Source: Dryocosmus kuriphilus (lineage: Eukaryota > Arthropoda > Insecta > Hymenoptera > Cynipidae). From it: DNA of 64,000 nucleotides. Position numbers and translations under genes: made by a program. The stretch lies in the NCBI GenBank assembly GCA_038277395.1, contig CM076192.1, forward strand, positions 125,003,470-125,067,469, written 5' to 3'. Of this stretch, positions 1-12,892 are shown one piece after another. Numbering within the stretch: the first letter of the stretch is position 1; each line of letters starts with the position of its first letter. The notes under the pieces were generated by a model that saw only the letters and a list, made by a program, of their open reading frames with translations, made no database searches and was not told the DNA's origin.

Positions 1-420
1 GCATTACTGAATAAAGGTTAGTGAAGAGAAAAAGCATTTTCAAAAACAGTGTTAAGGCCAGTATTGGGTGGGCGATAAACTGTCAAGAGCAGGATACTAG
101 GAGCATTCGGTTCTTTTATTTCAACAATAAGAAATTCGGTTGTAGGTACTGACGAGGTATGGGTATCATCACAAGAAGGGGTAGAAAATGATAATCAGGA
201 ATAGCAACAAAATTATCAGAAATAAATTCGTTGAGCCAAGTCTCTGAAATAGCAATAATGTCATAATGATTAGAAAAAAGAAAAGACCGTAATTCATGAA
301 TATGAGCCTTGAAAAACTGGGCGTTAACGTGACAAATAGTTAAATGTTCATTTACAGGAAATAGACTGCTACACTTAGGATTCTGGTTCAGAGATTGCAG
401 CGGAGGAGGTCCAATGGTGC
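1..420 (-). pseudogene. CR1-like non-LTR retrotransposon, ORF2 endonuclease fragment
   Basis: On the minus strand, 1-360 translates in pieces to an APE-type retrotransposon endonuclease. Near 240-360 it reads LTICHVNAQFFKAHIHELR followed by DIIAISETWL, the usual N-terminal signature. Near 60-150 it reads EFLIVEIKEPNAPSILLLTV followed by YRPPN, the conserved core strand. Between these the frame is shifted and several residues are missing, and a stop follows YRPPN, so the copy is dead. The fragment runs off the left edge of the window, so reverse transcriptase is not seen. It lies directly downstream of the ORF1 remnant, the expected order for a CR1/Jockey-group element. The family assignment rests on ORF1 having a PHD-like finger and is less certain than the endonuclease call. 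Confidence 0.75.
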
Positions 421-619
421 ACCTGTCCTAAGGGAGTTGGATCTTCGATTGGATATCAGTACCTAAGGACTCAAGATCAGCTATGGGGCGAAGCACAGTT
501 GGAGATCCTGCCTCGGAGAGTTTGACATGAATCACCTCATTTCTAATCCAAACATTCTTCACAAGTATATTAAGTTGATGAAGCCAGGTTCGAGTTTGTT
601 TCTATAAAGAATAGGTGTC

Positions 620-1735
620 GTGAGCATGATTATAATTCAAGTATATCAGTGAATCAACAAAAGCAGGGTCAATCATGCAGGCCTTTAATTGACTAAGTGA
701 TCGCTTGGCTGAGAAAATTCGGTCATGAACCATTTTACTAGCAAATTTTACTAGAACGGACCTTGGCTTATAATGGCGTGAGGAACCTGTCCTGTAGATG
801 TTGACAATTTCGGAGGTTTGGACAGTAACATTAAGAATATTGGAAATTGAAATGATTCAATTCATGATGTCTTCAGCAGGCGCAGCAGGTAGTCCAGTAA
901 TTACCAATTCGAGGGTTCTTTCATGTTGTATAAACTTATTTATTTTCAACGTGCAAGCATTGAGCTTAGATGTAAGTTCTTGATTGAGATCATGACTCGT
1001 AGTGGATTGAACCTCATCGATTCGTTTTTCCAGTTCATCATGTCTAGATACCACTGCTCTACTTTTTTCAGAAACCTTAATTAAACTTTCGTTGACTGCA
1101 TCAATCTCGGAGGTGATATCTTTACGCAGACTGTCCAAGCCCCCATCATGAAATTTTTCTTTAATCGATGAAAACATGCCAAAAATAGCATCTAAAGGGC
1201 CGGTGAGATGCTTACAGATAGCAGCATAGGTTGCAACATCGACGTTGGTAGGAGGAGGCGGCAAAAGAAAAGTAGAATGTTGCTGTGTTGAGGGGGTAGC
1301 CGTACACTCAGGGGAAACGAGCTGCGTATCACCAACAGCTGATTTGCTTGGTAAAGAGGCCCGAGAAGAGTGGTCCGAACATCAGACCCATCGGAATTAC
1401 CAGCACAGATTCTAGATCAAGTCTGCATTCCACTGAACTCAGATGGCAAACAAGTCATGCATGCGCTACAACAATCAATCCATTCCTTATTGAAAAAGAT
1501 ACGGCTAGTCTTATCACACTTAACATGATGCCATTGACTGCACTTACCATAGCAGTAGTATTTAGAAACACCTTTAATTTGCTACAAGCACACGTTACAC
1601 TTGTTAGGATGAGAGTCATTATTATTATCCATGATTTATTACACTTGATAGCGATGCACCAAAGAGGATTCAAATGCCAAAAAGTCCCGAGTCAAGGAGA
1701 ACATAACCTCAAATTCGCAGGCGTCTGAAGCCTAA
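620..1735 (-). pseudogene. CR1-like ORF1 remnant: PHD-like finger, coiled coil, RRM-like end
   Basis: Three segments read in order on the minus strand. At about 1600-1441 is a PHD-type zinc finger: CNVCL, then YYCYGKCSQWHHVKCDK, then CCSACMTC, with one in-frame stop. At 1264-857 is an open segment of 135 codons beginning MPPPPTNVDV. It is rich in Glu, Lys and Ser with coiled-coil character (KSRAVVSRHDELEKRIDEV) and ends LELVITGLP, the start of the RRM-like domain of many LINE ORF1 proteins. After a frame change, 780-610 continues with RSVLVKFASKMVHDRIFSAK and RSLSQLKAC. ORF1 proteins of this kind bind the element RNA. A PHD finger plus coiled coil is typical of CR1-clade elements. Frame changes and stops make it non-functional. 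Confidence 0.7.
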
Positions 1736-2189
1736 GATAAGGAGAACATTGATTCTATCGAACAAAAAGTCAAATAAAAGGCACAGTGAGAAGACAGAGA
1801 AAAACTGAAGAAAACAAACACACTCACGAAAACAGAAGTTCGTGAAAAGTTTCGGATTTTTCCCACTCGGGGACAAACAGAAGAGTAAGAAAGTGGAATA
1901 TGCAATTTTTTGTTACAATAACCCCGCGCGAACCTATATATATGTATAACAAACATTTTGTTTACAAGAAATAATTTCACAATTTGGCTTTGAGGTCAGT
2001 CTTTTTTGACTTCAAAAAAAAGAACAGTGACACCTTGTGTAGTGGAAACGTGTAGATTTCAAGGAAGTAAATAAAGTGTCCTCATTTTATACGAAAACAA
2101 ATTCTCTTTCCGGAACAATTTATTTTCTCAAATTCATCTCAACACCGGAATTTACAAAACTATTTTTGTGAATAAGGGACAATAGATAG

Positions 2190-2236
2190 TATATATAGAA
2201 GTACATGGAGCTCAAGAATTTATATACAAATCAGTT
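2190..2236 (+). promoter_or_regulatory. Candidate core promoter of the micro-exon gene
   Basis: TATATATA occurs at 2190-2197 and an arthropod-type initiator TCAGT at 2231-2235, followed 18 bases later by the ATG of the signal-peptide exon. The gap between the two elements is a few bases longer than the usual 30. A second TATATA at 2220-2225 is an alternative. In such AT-rich sequence a TATA match alone is weak. The call rests on the combination with the initiator and the coding exon. Confidence 0.35.
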
Positions 2237-2252
2237 AACTTTCTCTGTCAAG

Positions 2253-2310
2253 ATGAATGTTTTTACTTGTGTTCTGCTCCTCACCCTGATGGTATTTCAT
2301 AATTCTGTAG
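2253..2310 (+). CDS. Exon 1 of a small secreted-protein gene (signal peptide)
   Basis: ATG at 2253 opens 19 codons (MNVFTCVLLLTLMVFHNSV) that form a textbook signal peptide: short N-region, a VLLLTLMVF hydrophobic core and small residues before the expected cleavage. The exon ends in TCTGTAG followed by a consensus donor GTAAGT, leaving phase 1. Joined to the exon at 23108, the split codon becomes Gly. A TATA-like box and TCAGT initiator lie just upstream. The product would enter the secretory pathway. I do not recognise the family. Venom, salivary or other effector peptides often have this layout, but that is only a guess. It is too short to be found by ORF length, and the splice structure is the main evidence. 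Confidence 0.6.
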
Positions 2311-2599
2311 GTAAGTAGAATATAATACAACACCAAATTAATCATATTTTTAAATATCCTACACCCATATATCGACTATGTTCAAACATTTGTGCATCTT
2401 AAAGCATATATTCCATTCAAATTTGTATATCACTTTGAAACAGTTAAGCCATTTGTTACTATCATTACATGTACTTGAACTTGCTGCATAATTATATGCT
2501 TAAGGAAAATATTTTCTTATTACTTCTTATAAAATCATTGGTTGTGGATTGTATTGCGCTCTGGCACATTTCTCCAAAGTGTAAAAAGAAAGGACGAGT

Positions 2600-4100
2600 T
2601 CGTTAACAAGCCGTTTTTAACCACCCGTTCTGGTTTTATCCATCATAAATTGCTTCCAAAAGTCAAAAACAAAATTCAAATTTATCGCCAAAAATTTCGA
2701 GAAACAAAAGAGTGTTAAAAAACAAAGTTCTTCATCTTTAAAAGGTCTACAAATTTGCCGTCTCTCATTGACCAAATCCATGTACGAAGTTATGAATATT
2801 TGAATTTTGAGGTTGATTTTTGCAAAAAATGAAATTTTTTTTCTTACATAACAGAGATACTTGGGGTTTCCTTCCAGATTCTGATAAGGTTTTGTCGTTT
2901 TCTTTCAAAATCCGGCCGTTTTTCTAAGAATATAAAAAGTTTTTTTTCAGAAAAACCAGTTACATTTCTTGTCGATTTTTTAATTAGTTTTCCCTTATAT
3001 GAGGAAGACACTGTGTAATTTATATGTGGGCTAAACCATTTTTATTGCCAAGAGAATTTTTTTCTCATAAAATCAAATTTTTGCATTTTTCTCGAAAAAA
3101 ACAAAAGATACAAATACATGTGAATATTAAAGCTTGGGCCACTAGGATAGTTGTATAAAAAGTACCTCGTTGTTTTTGCGCTTCAAAGAAATTTTAGCCC
3201 ACGTAAAAATAAAAGGACGCTTTTCTTATATACATAAGCGGCCCTTTTTAAAGATATTTTAAAAAATAAAAATTAAGTGTCTTCCAGAATGTTTTCTTTT
3301 CCTGATTTAAAAAAATTCCATGAGAAAAAGAAAAAAGATTTTTGGAAGACCCAACATTTTTTTAAAATTATTTTTAAATGGCTCTTATATAAGGAAGGAC
3401 CTTTTTAATTATTACGCAGGTTAAACCATTTTTGAGAACAGCAGAATTTTTTCCCACCGACAAGTTAGTTTTCAAATTTTTCATGTAAGCAATGCAAGAT
3501 ATTGTAAAATATATAGAAGTAACTTTAGTAGAACTTTTATAGTGGCGCTTACTTCTTCCTTAATATTTTATTCTATCTTCTGTTGTTTTCAAGGAAATGC
3601 AAAAACTCGATTTTATGAGAAAAAAATCGTCCTGGACACATAATTGATACATCCCGCATAAAACTTGCAAAATGTCTTCTTCATATAAGGACAAATTAAT
3701 AAAAAAAAGTCAACAATAAATATAACTGTGGGTTTCCTGAGGTAATAAGCTTTCTATATTTTTAGAAAGCCAGCAACCATTATGCTTATTTTAAACGTTT
3801 TTCGATTTTTCTCTCGGATTTGGAAAGAAACCGTATTATGTATTTTACATATTTAAAGAAAAAAGGGGATTTTTTCGAAAAATCCACTCAAAAATTCAAA
3901 TATTCATAACTTAGTACAACATTTTTTTGCAAATCAGAAAAATAAGTGTCACCTGTATTCCTCTCGAAAACAACGATTTCAAGTGGATTCGTTACCGTGA
4001 AATTCATTTTCAAAAACTAGAATTTTTCAAGTTTGAGCCTAAATTTTATTGACAAAAACCACTTTTTTGAAGCTTCGTAAAAATTTATAATCTTGAAAAT
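2600..4100. repeat. Imperfect fold-back repeat in intron 1
   Basis: Left-arm sequence around 2790-2825 (GTTATGAATATTTGAATTTT) recurs in reverse complement around 3880-3912. A block with CTTATATGAGGAAGACA near 2995 recurs directly near 3383 and inverted near 3685. The stretch is therefore a diverged palindrome with subunits of about 380 bp, centred near 3350. No coding potential is seen. It is probably an old non-autonomous DNA element. Confidence 0.55.
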
Positions 4101-4600
4101 AACATGTGTGGCTATTTTCATAGCTATATTCTATAAAAAGATAGGAGTGAGTATAACCTTTAAGGTTAAATCTTTTAAAACCCTGAAAAGAAACCATTTT
4201 TAGTACGCAAACATATTTTGGGGGCAAATAGTTTTAGTTTATACATTTTATCAGAAGCGTAAAAATAACTCCGACTGCAACTTTGAAAACTAAAAAACTC
4301 ACAGCTTCGGTAAAAACTGGGAATTTTTTAAAAACAAGTTCATAAACTAATATTTTTAAACCTTATCGATGTATTTTGGTGCGCTGATTACGAATCTGGC
4401 TGTGAAAATACCCGCACCAGTCTCATTATCAAATTATGTTTGTTAACTCTATATAAATATTGTGATTGTTCGTTCAAGCAAAGTAAATTTCCTGACAAAC
4501 TAGAAAAAAAAAATGTTTTAACTGCAATATACAAGTTTATCACTGCCGGATATAGTCATATATTTCAGAGAATTTTTTAAAAATTATTTTATATAAAAAT
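4101..4600. other. AT-rich intronic sequence, nothing recognised
   Basis: AT-rich DNA with no coding signal and no clear repeat unit. A 62-codon minus-strand frame at 4039-4227 is Phe/Lys-rich noise. Confidence 0.5.
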
Positions 4601-7010
4601 TGAATATACAAACTAACGTAAAAGAAAATTTCTGAAAATAAAAACGAACAAATTATTAAACTTCCGAGACTTAGAATAACAAAAAGTTTTAATTATCAGA
4701 AAATGAAAATCTCGAATTTTGTAAATAACGAATTTAAAAATATCCGAAATTAAAATGTAGAGTATTATAAAATTTGCGAATTATAATATTAACGAATTAT
4801 AAAATTAAAGAATTATTAATTTCTCCCAAAATTTTAAATTTCCGAAATTCAAAATTGTCGACATTTAAAATTGACAAAAATAAATGTTGAATTAAAAAAT
4901 AAAATATTTAATTATAGGAATTATCAAAAATAAAAGTAAAATAAATAATGAATATACAAGTTAACGAAAGAGAAAACTGCCGCAAATAAAACTTGTCGAA
5001 TTATAAAATTTTCGAAAAAATTTTTAATTATCGAAAAGTAAAAAACTCGAAATATGCAAATAACGAATTTAAAAGTACCCGAAGTTAAAATGCACCAATT
5101 ATAAAATTTGCGAATTATAATATTAATGAATTACAAAATTAACGAATTATTAATATACCCCAAATTCTAAAATTTCCGCTTTTTAAAATTGGCGAAATTT
5201 AAAATAATTGCCGAAATTCAAAATTTTCGATATTTAAAATTGACAAAAATGAATATCGAGTTAAAAAATGTAATATCTAATTATGGAACTAACCAAAATT
5301 AACGAAAAAATAAATAACTAATATAAAAATTAACAAAAAATAAAATTACCGATAATAAAAATGTACCAATTATAAAATTTGCGAATTATAATATTAATGA
5401 ATTATAAAACTAACGAATTATTATTTTACTCAAATTTCGTAAATTTCCGATATATAAAATTGTCGAAAATAAATAGGTACCGAATTAAAAAATAAAACGT
5501 TTAATTATTTGACTAATCAAGAGTAAAGAAAAATAAATACCAAGTATACAAATTACCAAAAAATAAAATTGCCGAAAATAAAAATTGACAAGTTAAACAA
5601 TTTCAAAATTTTTGAGTAATGACAAAATTTTAATTACCGAAAAATAAAAATTTCTTTTTCTGAAAATAACGAATTTAAAAGTATCCGAAGTTAAAAATAT
5701 CCGAAATTAAATTGTACCGAATTATAAACTTTGCGAATTATAATATTGACGAATTAAAAAATTACCGAGGTTTTAGTTTAGCCCAAATTCTTAAATTCCC
5801 GCAACTTAAAAAATTGTCAAAATTCAAGATTGCCGATATTTGAATTTGACAAAAATAAATACTAAATTAAAAACTAAAGTATTTAATTATGGAGCTAATC
5901 AAAATTAACAAAAAATAAATATCGAGCACACAAATCAACGAAAAAAAATTTCTGAATTTAAAGATTAACGAATTATATAATATCCGAAATTTAAAATAAC
6001 CACAAAATTTTTAATTATCGAAAAATAGAAAACTCGAATTATGCAAATAATGAGTTTAAAAATATCCTAAGTTAAAATGTACCGCGTTATAAAATATGCG
6101 AAATAAAATATTATCGAATTATAAAACTAAAAGTGATTAATTTCACCAAATTCCTAAATTGCTGAAATTTAAAATTATCGAAATCCAAAATCGTCGATAT
6201 TAAAATTTGACAAAAATAAGCATTGAATGAAAAAATTTAATATTAAATAATGAGATAAATAAAAATTAACGAGAAAATAAATAACGCATATATAAACTAC
6301 GAAAAAGAAAATTGCCGAAAACAAAAATTGACGAATTACGAAATTTCGGAAATATAAAATACGGACAAATTGTTTAGTTATCGAAAAAGAAAAATTTCGA
6401 ATTATGCAAATAATGAACTGAAAAATATCCGAAATTAAAATTGACCGAATTGTAACATTTGCGAATTATAAAATTAAAGAATTTTTAATTTCTTCCAAAT
6501 TCTTAAATTCCCGAAATTAAAAATTGCTTAAATTCAAAATTGTCGAAATTAAAATGTTCGATATTTAAATTTGGCAAAAATAAATATTGTATTAAGAAAT
6601 AAAATACATAATTATGGAACTGACCAAATTAACGGAAAAATAGATAACTAGTTTACAAATTAACGAAAAGAAGATTAATGAAAATAAAAGTTGACGAATT
6701 ATAAAATTTCCGGAATTTAAAATAACGACAACATTTTTAATTATCGAAAAATGAAAAACACAAGTTGTGCAAATGACGAATTTAAAAATATCTCAAATTA
6801 AAATTTATCAAATTATACAATTTGCGAATTATAAAATTAACGAATTACTAATTTCCACCAAACCCTTAAATTACAAAAATTCTTAAATTCACGAAAATTA
6901 AATTTGTCCAAATTCAAAATTGTCGATATTCAAAAATGAACAAAATAAATGTTGCATTATAAAATAAAATATTTAGTAATCCATTAATTCATCACAAAGA
7001 TACTTTACTT
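4600..7010. repeat. Degenerate AT-rich satellite, period about 340-365 bp
   Basis: A diverged unit is repeated about seven times. Landmarks such as TCGAATTATGCAAATAA and CCGAAATTAAAATGTACC recur at about 4711, 5049, 6033, 6397 and 6755. Within each unit shorter echoes (CGAATTATAAAATT, AATTATCGAAAAATAAAAA) recur. Related sequence appears again at 38.75-40.58 kb and 45.29-45.96 kb. There are no ORFs of note. Confidence 0.7.
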
Positions 7011-7510
7011 TTTAATTTAATATTCATTTTATTTCTTTTTATCTATAATTATGAGCTTTGCCCGTACCTTTAATTTCCAAAATTTTATAATTAGTCAGTA
7101 CTTTCTTCCCGGCAATTTTGTTTTTAGTTAATTTGAATATTAGGTACCTATTTTTTCATTACTTTTCATTACTCCTATAATTATATATTTTTTTGATTCA
7201 ATATTAATTTTCGTCAGCATTAAATATCGACAATTTTGAGTTTCAACAATTTTGAGTTTCGGCAATTTTAAATTTTTGGAATTCAAGAAATTGGGGGAAA
7301 TAAATAATTCTTCAATTTTATTATTCGGTAAACTTTAATTTCGGATATTTCTAAAATATTTTTTCCATAATTCCAGATTTAAATTTTTCGACAATTAAAA
7401 GTTTTGTCATTATTTTGGTCTTCGGAAATTTGAAAATTCTTCAATTTTTTTTGTCGTCCATTTTCTTTTTGGTTCATTTTTATATTGGGTATTTATCTCT
7501 TCGCTATTTT
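7011..7510. repeat. Inverted arm of the AT-rich satellite
   Basis: The sequence switches to the reverse complement of the preceding satellite: TTTTTAATTCG-type motifs become CAATTTTGAGTTTCGGCAAT and TTTTCGACAATTAAAAG. Together with 4600-7010 it forms an unequal fold-back with its turn near 7000. Confidence 0.6.
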
Positions 7511-8796
7511 TAATCAGATTAGATTTTGTTTAGAATTGGAATAGATCCAAAATTATCCCTGCCTGAAATATTCACATTCTTAGGGAATTTTTTATTGTTT
7601 TTTTTTTATATAAATGCCATGATTATTTGTCACATTGTGCTGTGAAAAATGTATTTAATATTCCTTGAAATGCTGAGAAAAATCTCAGATCAACATTCTT
7701 ACGATTCTCATCATGACTGTCAGTAAATCTTGGCACTTTAGATTACATTCATACACTTCCCATCGCATATTTGCCCAAGTGGCAAATAATCTTAACATTT
7801 GAAAATCATCATGACACAAAAAAAAGTAAAAATAAATCATAATTCAAATCCGTATTTTAAGGATTTTGCCATTATTGTTGGTTCACTTCCAACGATGTAT
7901 GTTGCCATTATAGAACGATTTCTTCGCTTCAGGTGTAGTTTTATACTTTCTGGAGGGGTAATTCGTATTCCATCTAATTTATGAACATTCATAAGATCTA
8001 AATTTATATTTCAATTTATGTTACAATGATGTCATTTTGTCCATTTTTTGAGAGAAATTATTATGGTAAAGAAGGTGCCATTTGCAGTTTAAAAAACGTG
8101 TGATAAAACTTGAAATAATAAACATTTTTCTTCTTCCGTGTCCTTGTGATGATTGTGAGGGTTTTGTATAAAATCACAGCAACTTATTAACACAGTTGTG
8201 CATTTCTTTCTTTTATTGTGCAAGAAGATAAATAAAAGGATAAGAAAATGTTTTAGAAATTCGTACGCATCTTATTTCTAGAAAAATAATAATGTAAGTC
8301 AAATGAACGTACAATCTAAAGAATGTTTATACATAAATCATTATTACTCATTTTATACTTTAAAAAAGTTTGTTTCTAAGCAGAAAAAGTATTTGAATTT
8401 CTCTAAATTATTTGTTCCATCTTTAAGTTATTTTAACTTCTTGACCTATTCAACGAAAAAATGCGGAAAATTCGATTTTTAATCTTACCAATTTAAATCG
8501 TTCCTCGCGTTAAATAAGTTAATAGAACAGCTAGATTTTGAACAGAAGAGCTAATTTTGAACAAATATAGTTGAATCTCCAAGCAAAAAAAAAAATATAT
8601 GTTCAACGGAATAGTTTAATGTACAGTTTTTTTCCCGAAAATTGATGAATTAATTAAAAGTGTGGCCTAATTTGGGTTTTTGATATTTTTATTAAGTTTT
8701 GCCGACATATGTCGGCTGAACTCTCAGCATTATTTATGGCATAGTTATAGAAAATAGGGTTAATGTACATGTACATAATATTAAAGTTGTTAAACT

Positions 8797-8848
<52 letters not shown>

Positions 8849-9166
8849 ACTAGCGATGTGATCTTACCATTAAACATATAAATAATTATAAAGATATCAA
8901 TCGTCTGTTGAGTGTAGTTTAAGACAGACATATGTACAAAAATGCAACATTTTTCCATAAACGTGCAGGTTTCGATTAAAATGGAAGAGACATAACCTCA
9001 ACAGATTTAACTTTAAAAATTTTGTAATCTATAAAATTAAAAGAATCAATGTTTTTACAATGTATTTATATTAACAAAGAAATTATTATGAAAAAAGGTA
9101 ATTTATATTACTTACGAAGACATCTTCTCAAACTGATTAAGAAGAAAACAAGTTAATAAAAAGGAG
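7511..9166. other. AT-rich intronic sequence with a (TA)n microsatellite
   Basis: No gene or known element was recognised. A pure TA microsatellite lies at 8800-8846. Short frames at 7799-7984 and 8734-8958 have no protein-like features. Confidence 0.5.
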
Positions 9167-9871
9167 CCATGAGGTGGGGTTGTAGAATTTCATGAAACTT
9201 TGGTCCAGTGAAAAGTTTCATGAAATTTTGAGGGTCATGTGAAACATTTCAATGTTTCAAAGATGGCGGCGGGAAAATTCAAATCGCATATAATGAAAAT
9301 CAAAATCAATGCACATTTTTTTCAATAATCGTTGATTAAATAATTAAATAACGAATGTAATATGTTTTGATAATGTTCCCTTAAATTAAATACTTAAGAA
9401 TCTATGGAAAAAATTGAGTTTTATAGTAATTACAGTTACATACTGAAAAAGTTTTAAATCTTCATTTTTCTAAATTAACTTAATATGTATATATGTATAA
9501 TTATTTAACTTATATTTAAGAGACTTATGTCCAAGTTAATAAGAATAGTATATTTATTTTATGTATTAGTTTTATATATTAGATTAGGAAAAAAATTTGG
9601 TTAAAAAGTTCAAGAAAAAGGTGGACTTATTATTTTATTACAAACAAAAATGGCATTTTGATACATTTTTCTTATTAAAACATTTTACATGTTATCTGAA
9701 TAATAAACAACTTTAATGACTATCAGTCTTCAACGCGTACATAACTATATTAAATTGAAGCTGAACTAATATCAGGACCTTTATTTTTTCAAATAGCAAA
9801 GAAAATCATTTTAAAGCAAAGAATTATTGGTTTCGATCAATCTTTCTAATTTCTTCGCGTCTTAATGACCT

Positions 9872-10105
9872 CTACTTTATATTATTATTTATAAAACTTT
9901 CAATATCTTTTACTAATACATCTTCATCTAAATGTTCCTCCAAGGTATCATAAGTTCCCTGTTCGTCATAGTCCTTATTTTCTCCCGTATCCACGATTTC
10001 TCCCTCTAATTCGTCATTAATCTCGTACAATTCATCACATATTGCGTTATGAGCAACCTTCTTTTCAGAGAGTGTCGATTTTGTCTTCTCACTTGATTCT
10101 AAGTA
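9872..10105 (-). pseudogene. hAT transposase, possible C-terminal acidic exon
   Basis: A 78-codon open stretch starts after a clean acceptor (TTTCTACAG) and ends with TAG. It is rich in Asp and Glu (for example DYDEQGTYDTLEEHLDEDVL), a common feature after the dimerisation domain in insect hAT transposases. The donor that would join it to the upstream segment does not fit the reading frame cleanly, so it may be a decayed exon or a chance frame. Confidence 0.4.
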
Positions 10106-10252
10106 CTGTAGAAATAAATCATTATCATAAATAAAATATAAGTTTATGTTTCATATATGCTAAAATAGAACAAGTTTTCGTTACAATCCTTTTATTATGA
10201 ACTTCACAAATCAATCGTATTGATTTAATTATAAAATACATACTTTCCAGTT

Positions 10253-10858
10253 TTACTTAATATACGCTAGCTTTCCAGCTCTCTCTAGCAAAAGACGATT
10301 GGTCGTCTTATTATGAACTCCTCCGTATGTACTATTAGTACGCTCACAGGCAGCAGAAGTCGGGGGTAATGATAAAACTTTTAATGCAATTGTACGTAAC
10401 GATTTGCCAAAGCAGCAAGCTTTCCACGAAAAATATGGAGTCATCGATGTGGTTGTTAAGTTTAAAGAAGCTCTTTTCCACACTCCTTTTGAAGGATCTA
10501 ATAGGTTGGTTGCATAATGGACGGGCTTTATGAAAAAGTCATACCGATCCTCAAGGATCTGATTTATTTTGCTATTCTGCTCTGATAAAAATGGTGAATT
10601 TGGCACCACTTGCTGGATGTGCTCCCTGATTTCGGAGAAGGCAGTACATGCAGAACTCATGAGGGGTTCGTCACTTTCAATTTTATGAAGCCACGAGATG
10701 AATGGTTTCAGAAAAGTCACGCATTCCTGGAGAACGTCCCAAAAGTTCGTATTAAGCAAGATCGTTGTTAAATCGTTGCTTAAAAGTCCTTCAGCTCGAG
10801 AATCTACGCACATCTCTCGAAAAGCAGTTTTATTGAAAAAAATACTTTGCATACACAA
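10253..10858 (-). pseudogene. hAT transposase, C-terminal dimerisation region
   Basis: The 201-codon frame ends with the hAT C-terminal signature: LSLPPTSAACERTNSTYGG followed by a run ending RLLLERAGKLAYIK. The Glu of ACER is the expected third catalytic acid, and the rest forms the dimerisation helix region. Upstream, HYATNLLDPSKGV matches the usual 'lDPr' block. It lies after the core segment on the minus strand, separated by about 120 bp of AT-rich sequence that is either an intron or decay. With the frameshift in the core, this copy is unlikely to make active enzyme. Confidence 0.8.
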
Positions 10859-10981
10859 AAAGATCGTGCCAAACCTCGTTTTGCCTTACGTTTGCAAAGC
10901 AGGTTGTTTAATAACAGTCCCTGTAAATAACCTGAATATAATTTAGTAGAACTAAAACATAAAATTAAGAGTATTTTTTAA

Positions 10982-11640
10982 TTAATATATTGAAAGCATA
11001 TTACCTGATTCTTTAGCGGCAGCTTTTATCGCATTTTGTTTTTCTGTGAAAATCGACAAAAGAATCTGGCTGGATTTCACTTCTTTAGTGACTGTTGAAC
11101 AGTAATCTTTCATTTCAACGATGGTAGGTACTTCTGAACATATATCCTTGAAAAATAAATGGATTCCGTGTAATAGACAACCGTATGCCGTAATGTGAGG
11201 ATATTTTGCTTGCACAAGTTTCCAAGATAGCTTCATATTGAAAGCATTATCCGTAACAATGCCAACAATTCGATAAGCTCCGACTTTTTCCACAATCTCT
11301 AATATTATATTTGCAATGTTTATCCCAGTATGCCTGTCTGCTCCAGTAGGAATCGTGTCGAAGAAATTGGTTTTGGTCTATTCAGAATAACATTGATGAT
11401 TCCCCGTCTATGAATATCGGACCAGCCATCCATCTGTAGAGCCAAATATGGTGCTAGTTCTATTTGCTCCTCAACTTTTTTCTCCACTCGTGTGAATTCT
11501 TCATTTAGTAGACGATTGGATACATCGAACCGTGATGGAAGCTGGAAGCTTGGTTTCAGTTTTTAAAAAAAATGTATCCAGCGATCATTCTCCACGATTG
11601 ACAGAGGAGTACTCGAGCAATATACAGCCCTTGCAAATAA
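10982..11640 (-). pseudogene. hAT transposase, catalytic core fragment
   Basis: Minus-strand translation of about 11640-11390 reads NRLLNEEFTRVEKKVEEQIE then LAPYLALQMDGWSDIHRRG, with the first catalytic Asp in MDGWSD. After a frame change near 11345, 11293-10982 continues VEKVGAYRIVGIVTDNAFNM, with the second Asp in VTDNA, then YGCLLHGIHLFFKDI. These are standard hAT motifs in the right order. The frame change breaks the gene. Confidence 0.8.
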
Positions 11641-12892
11641 GACTTCCAACTGACACTAAAAAACCAAAGATACATTTTTCATTTTTAACAAATACTAACC
11701 TTTTATTTTTTAAATTATATAATAATACATCGAGTTCATTGAATTATTTTATTAGTGCAATAATTTAAAGAACGGAATATATAATACTATTTATTTATGA
11801 AAACAAACAATTCAAAACTTTGTTGAAAAAGTGTTGAATGTAAAATCTATTCAGTCAAAGTAATCGACTTTTTAAATACTGTAAATTTTACGCAATGCTG
11901 TTCCGAAGACTGATTTTTGTTTTTCATGCTTCAGCTGAAATTTTCAATATTTTTATTACACGCTTCATGAAATTAAAACAAGATCTTAAATTTTTTTAAA
12001 TTTTATTTTGATAATGAAATGATAAACATGAGTTATATACAAGCAGTTTCTTTAAAAAACTTTTCTTCGTGATATCTTTGCTACAAACACAACCAAGATT
12101 TTCTACAAAAAATCAATGAAATTATGAATTTCTTAAAAACAAAGTCATGACTTTCTACAAAAATAACAAAAATTACAAATTTCTACAAATAACGAATTTT
12201 AAAGAAAATATCGAATTTTTTAACAGAATTTCTTATTTTTTGTTATTTTTGTAGGAATTTGTTATTTTCATTATTTTTCTACAGACATTAGTAACGTTTA
12301 TGATTTTTCAAATAGAAATTCGGCATTTTTCTATAATTTTGTGTACAAGTTTGTGTTTGAAAAAAAAAACGGAAAACTACAAATGGTAAATTTCCGTTAC
12401 TTTTTTGTAGAAATTCGAAATGTTCGTTATTTTTTGTTAAAAATCGTATTTTTCTACAATTTTGTGTAGAAATTTGTAGTTTTTTAACAAAAAATATGAA
12501 AAAACTACGAATGACAAATTCTCGTCATTTTTAGATAATATTTTTAATGCAAGATAACTTGGTAAGGTAAGTCGGGTTTTGATATTATTATAATTTATGG
12601 GCCCCTGACTCAAAAATTATCTAGGGCCCCCGTGTTTTAAGGGTTTCAAGTTACGCTACGGAATTTATTATTATAAGTTTTAATTGGATCATAGTTTTCT
12701 TATGAATAAGTGGCTCAAAATAACATAAAACTGCGTTATAAAACTATCATTATATATATATATATATATCGTCCTTCTAACCTACCCTAGACATATGGTA
12801 GCCCTATTTTATAATATTTCAAACGAATTCTATACTTAAAAAATTATCCTAACTAATTCTAAATTTCTTGAATTTTTCCAAAAAATGATGCT

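Noticed and set aside
8734..8958. Minus-strand ORF with an Ile-Tyr repeat
   Set aside because: Translation of the TA microsatellite.
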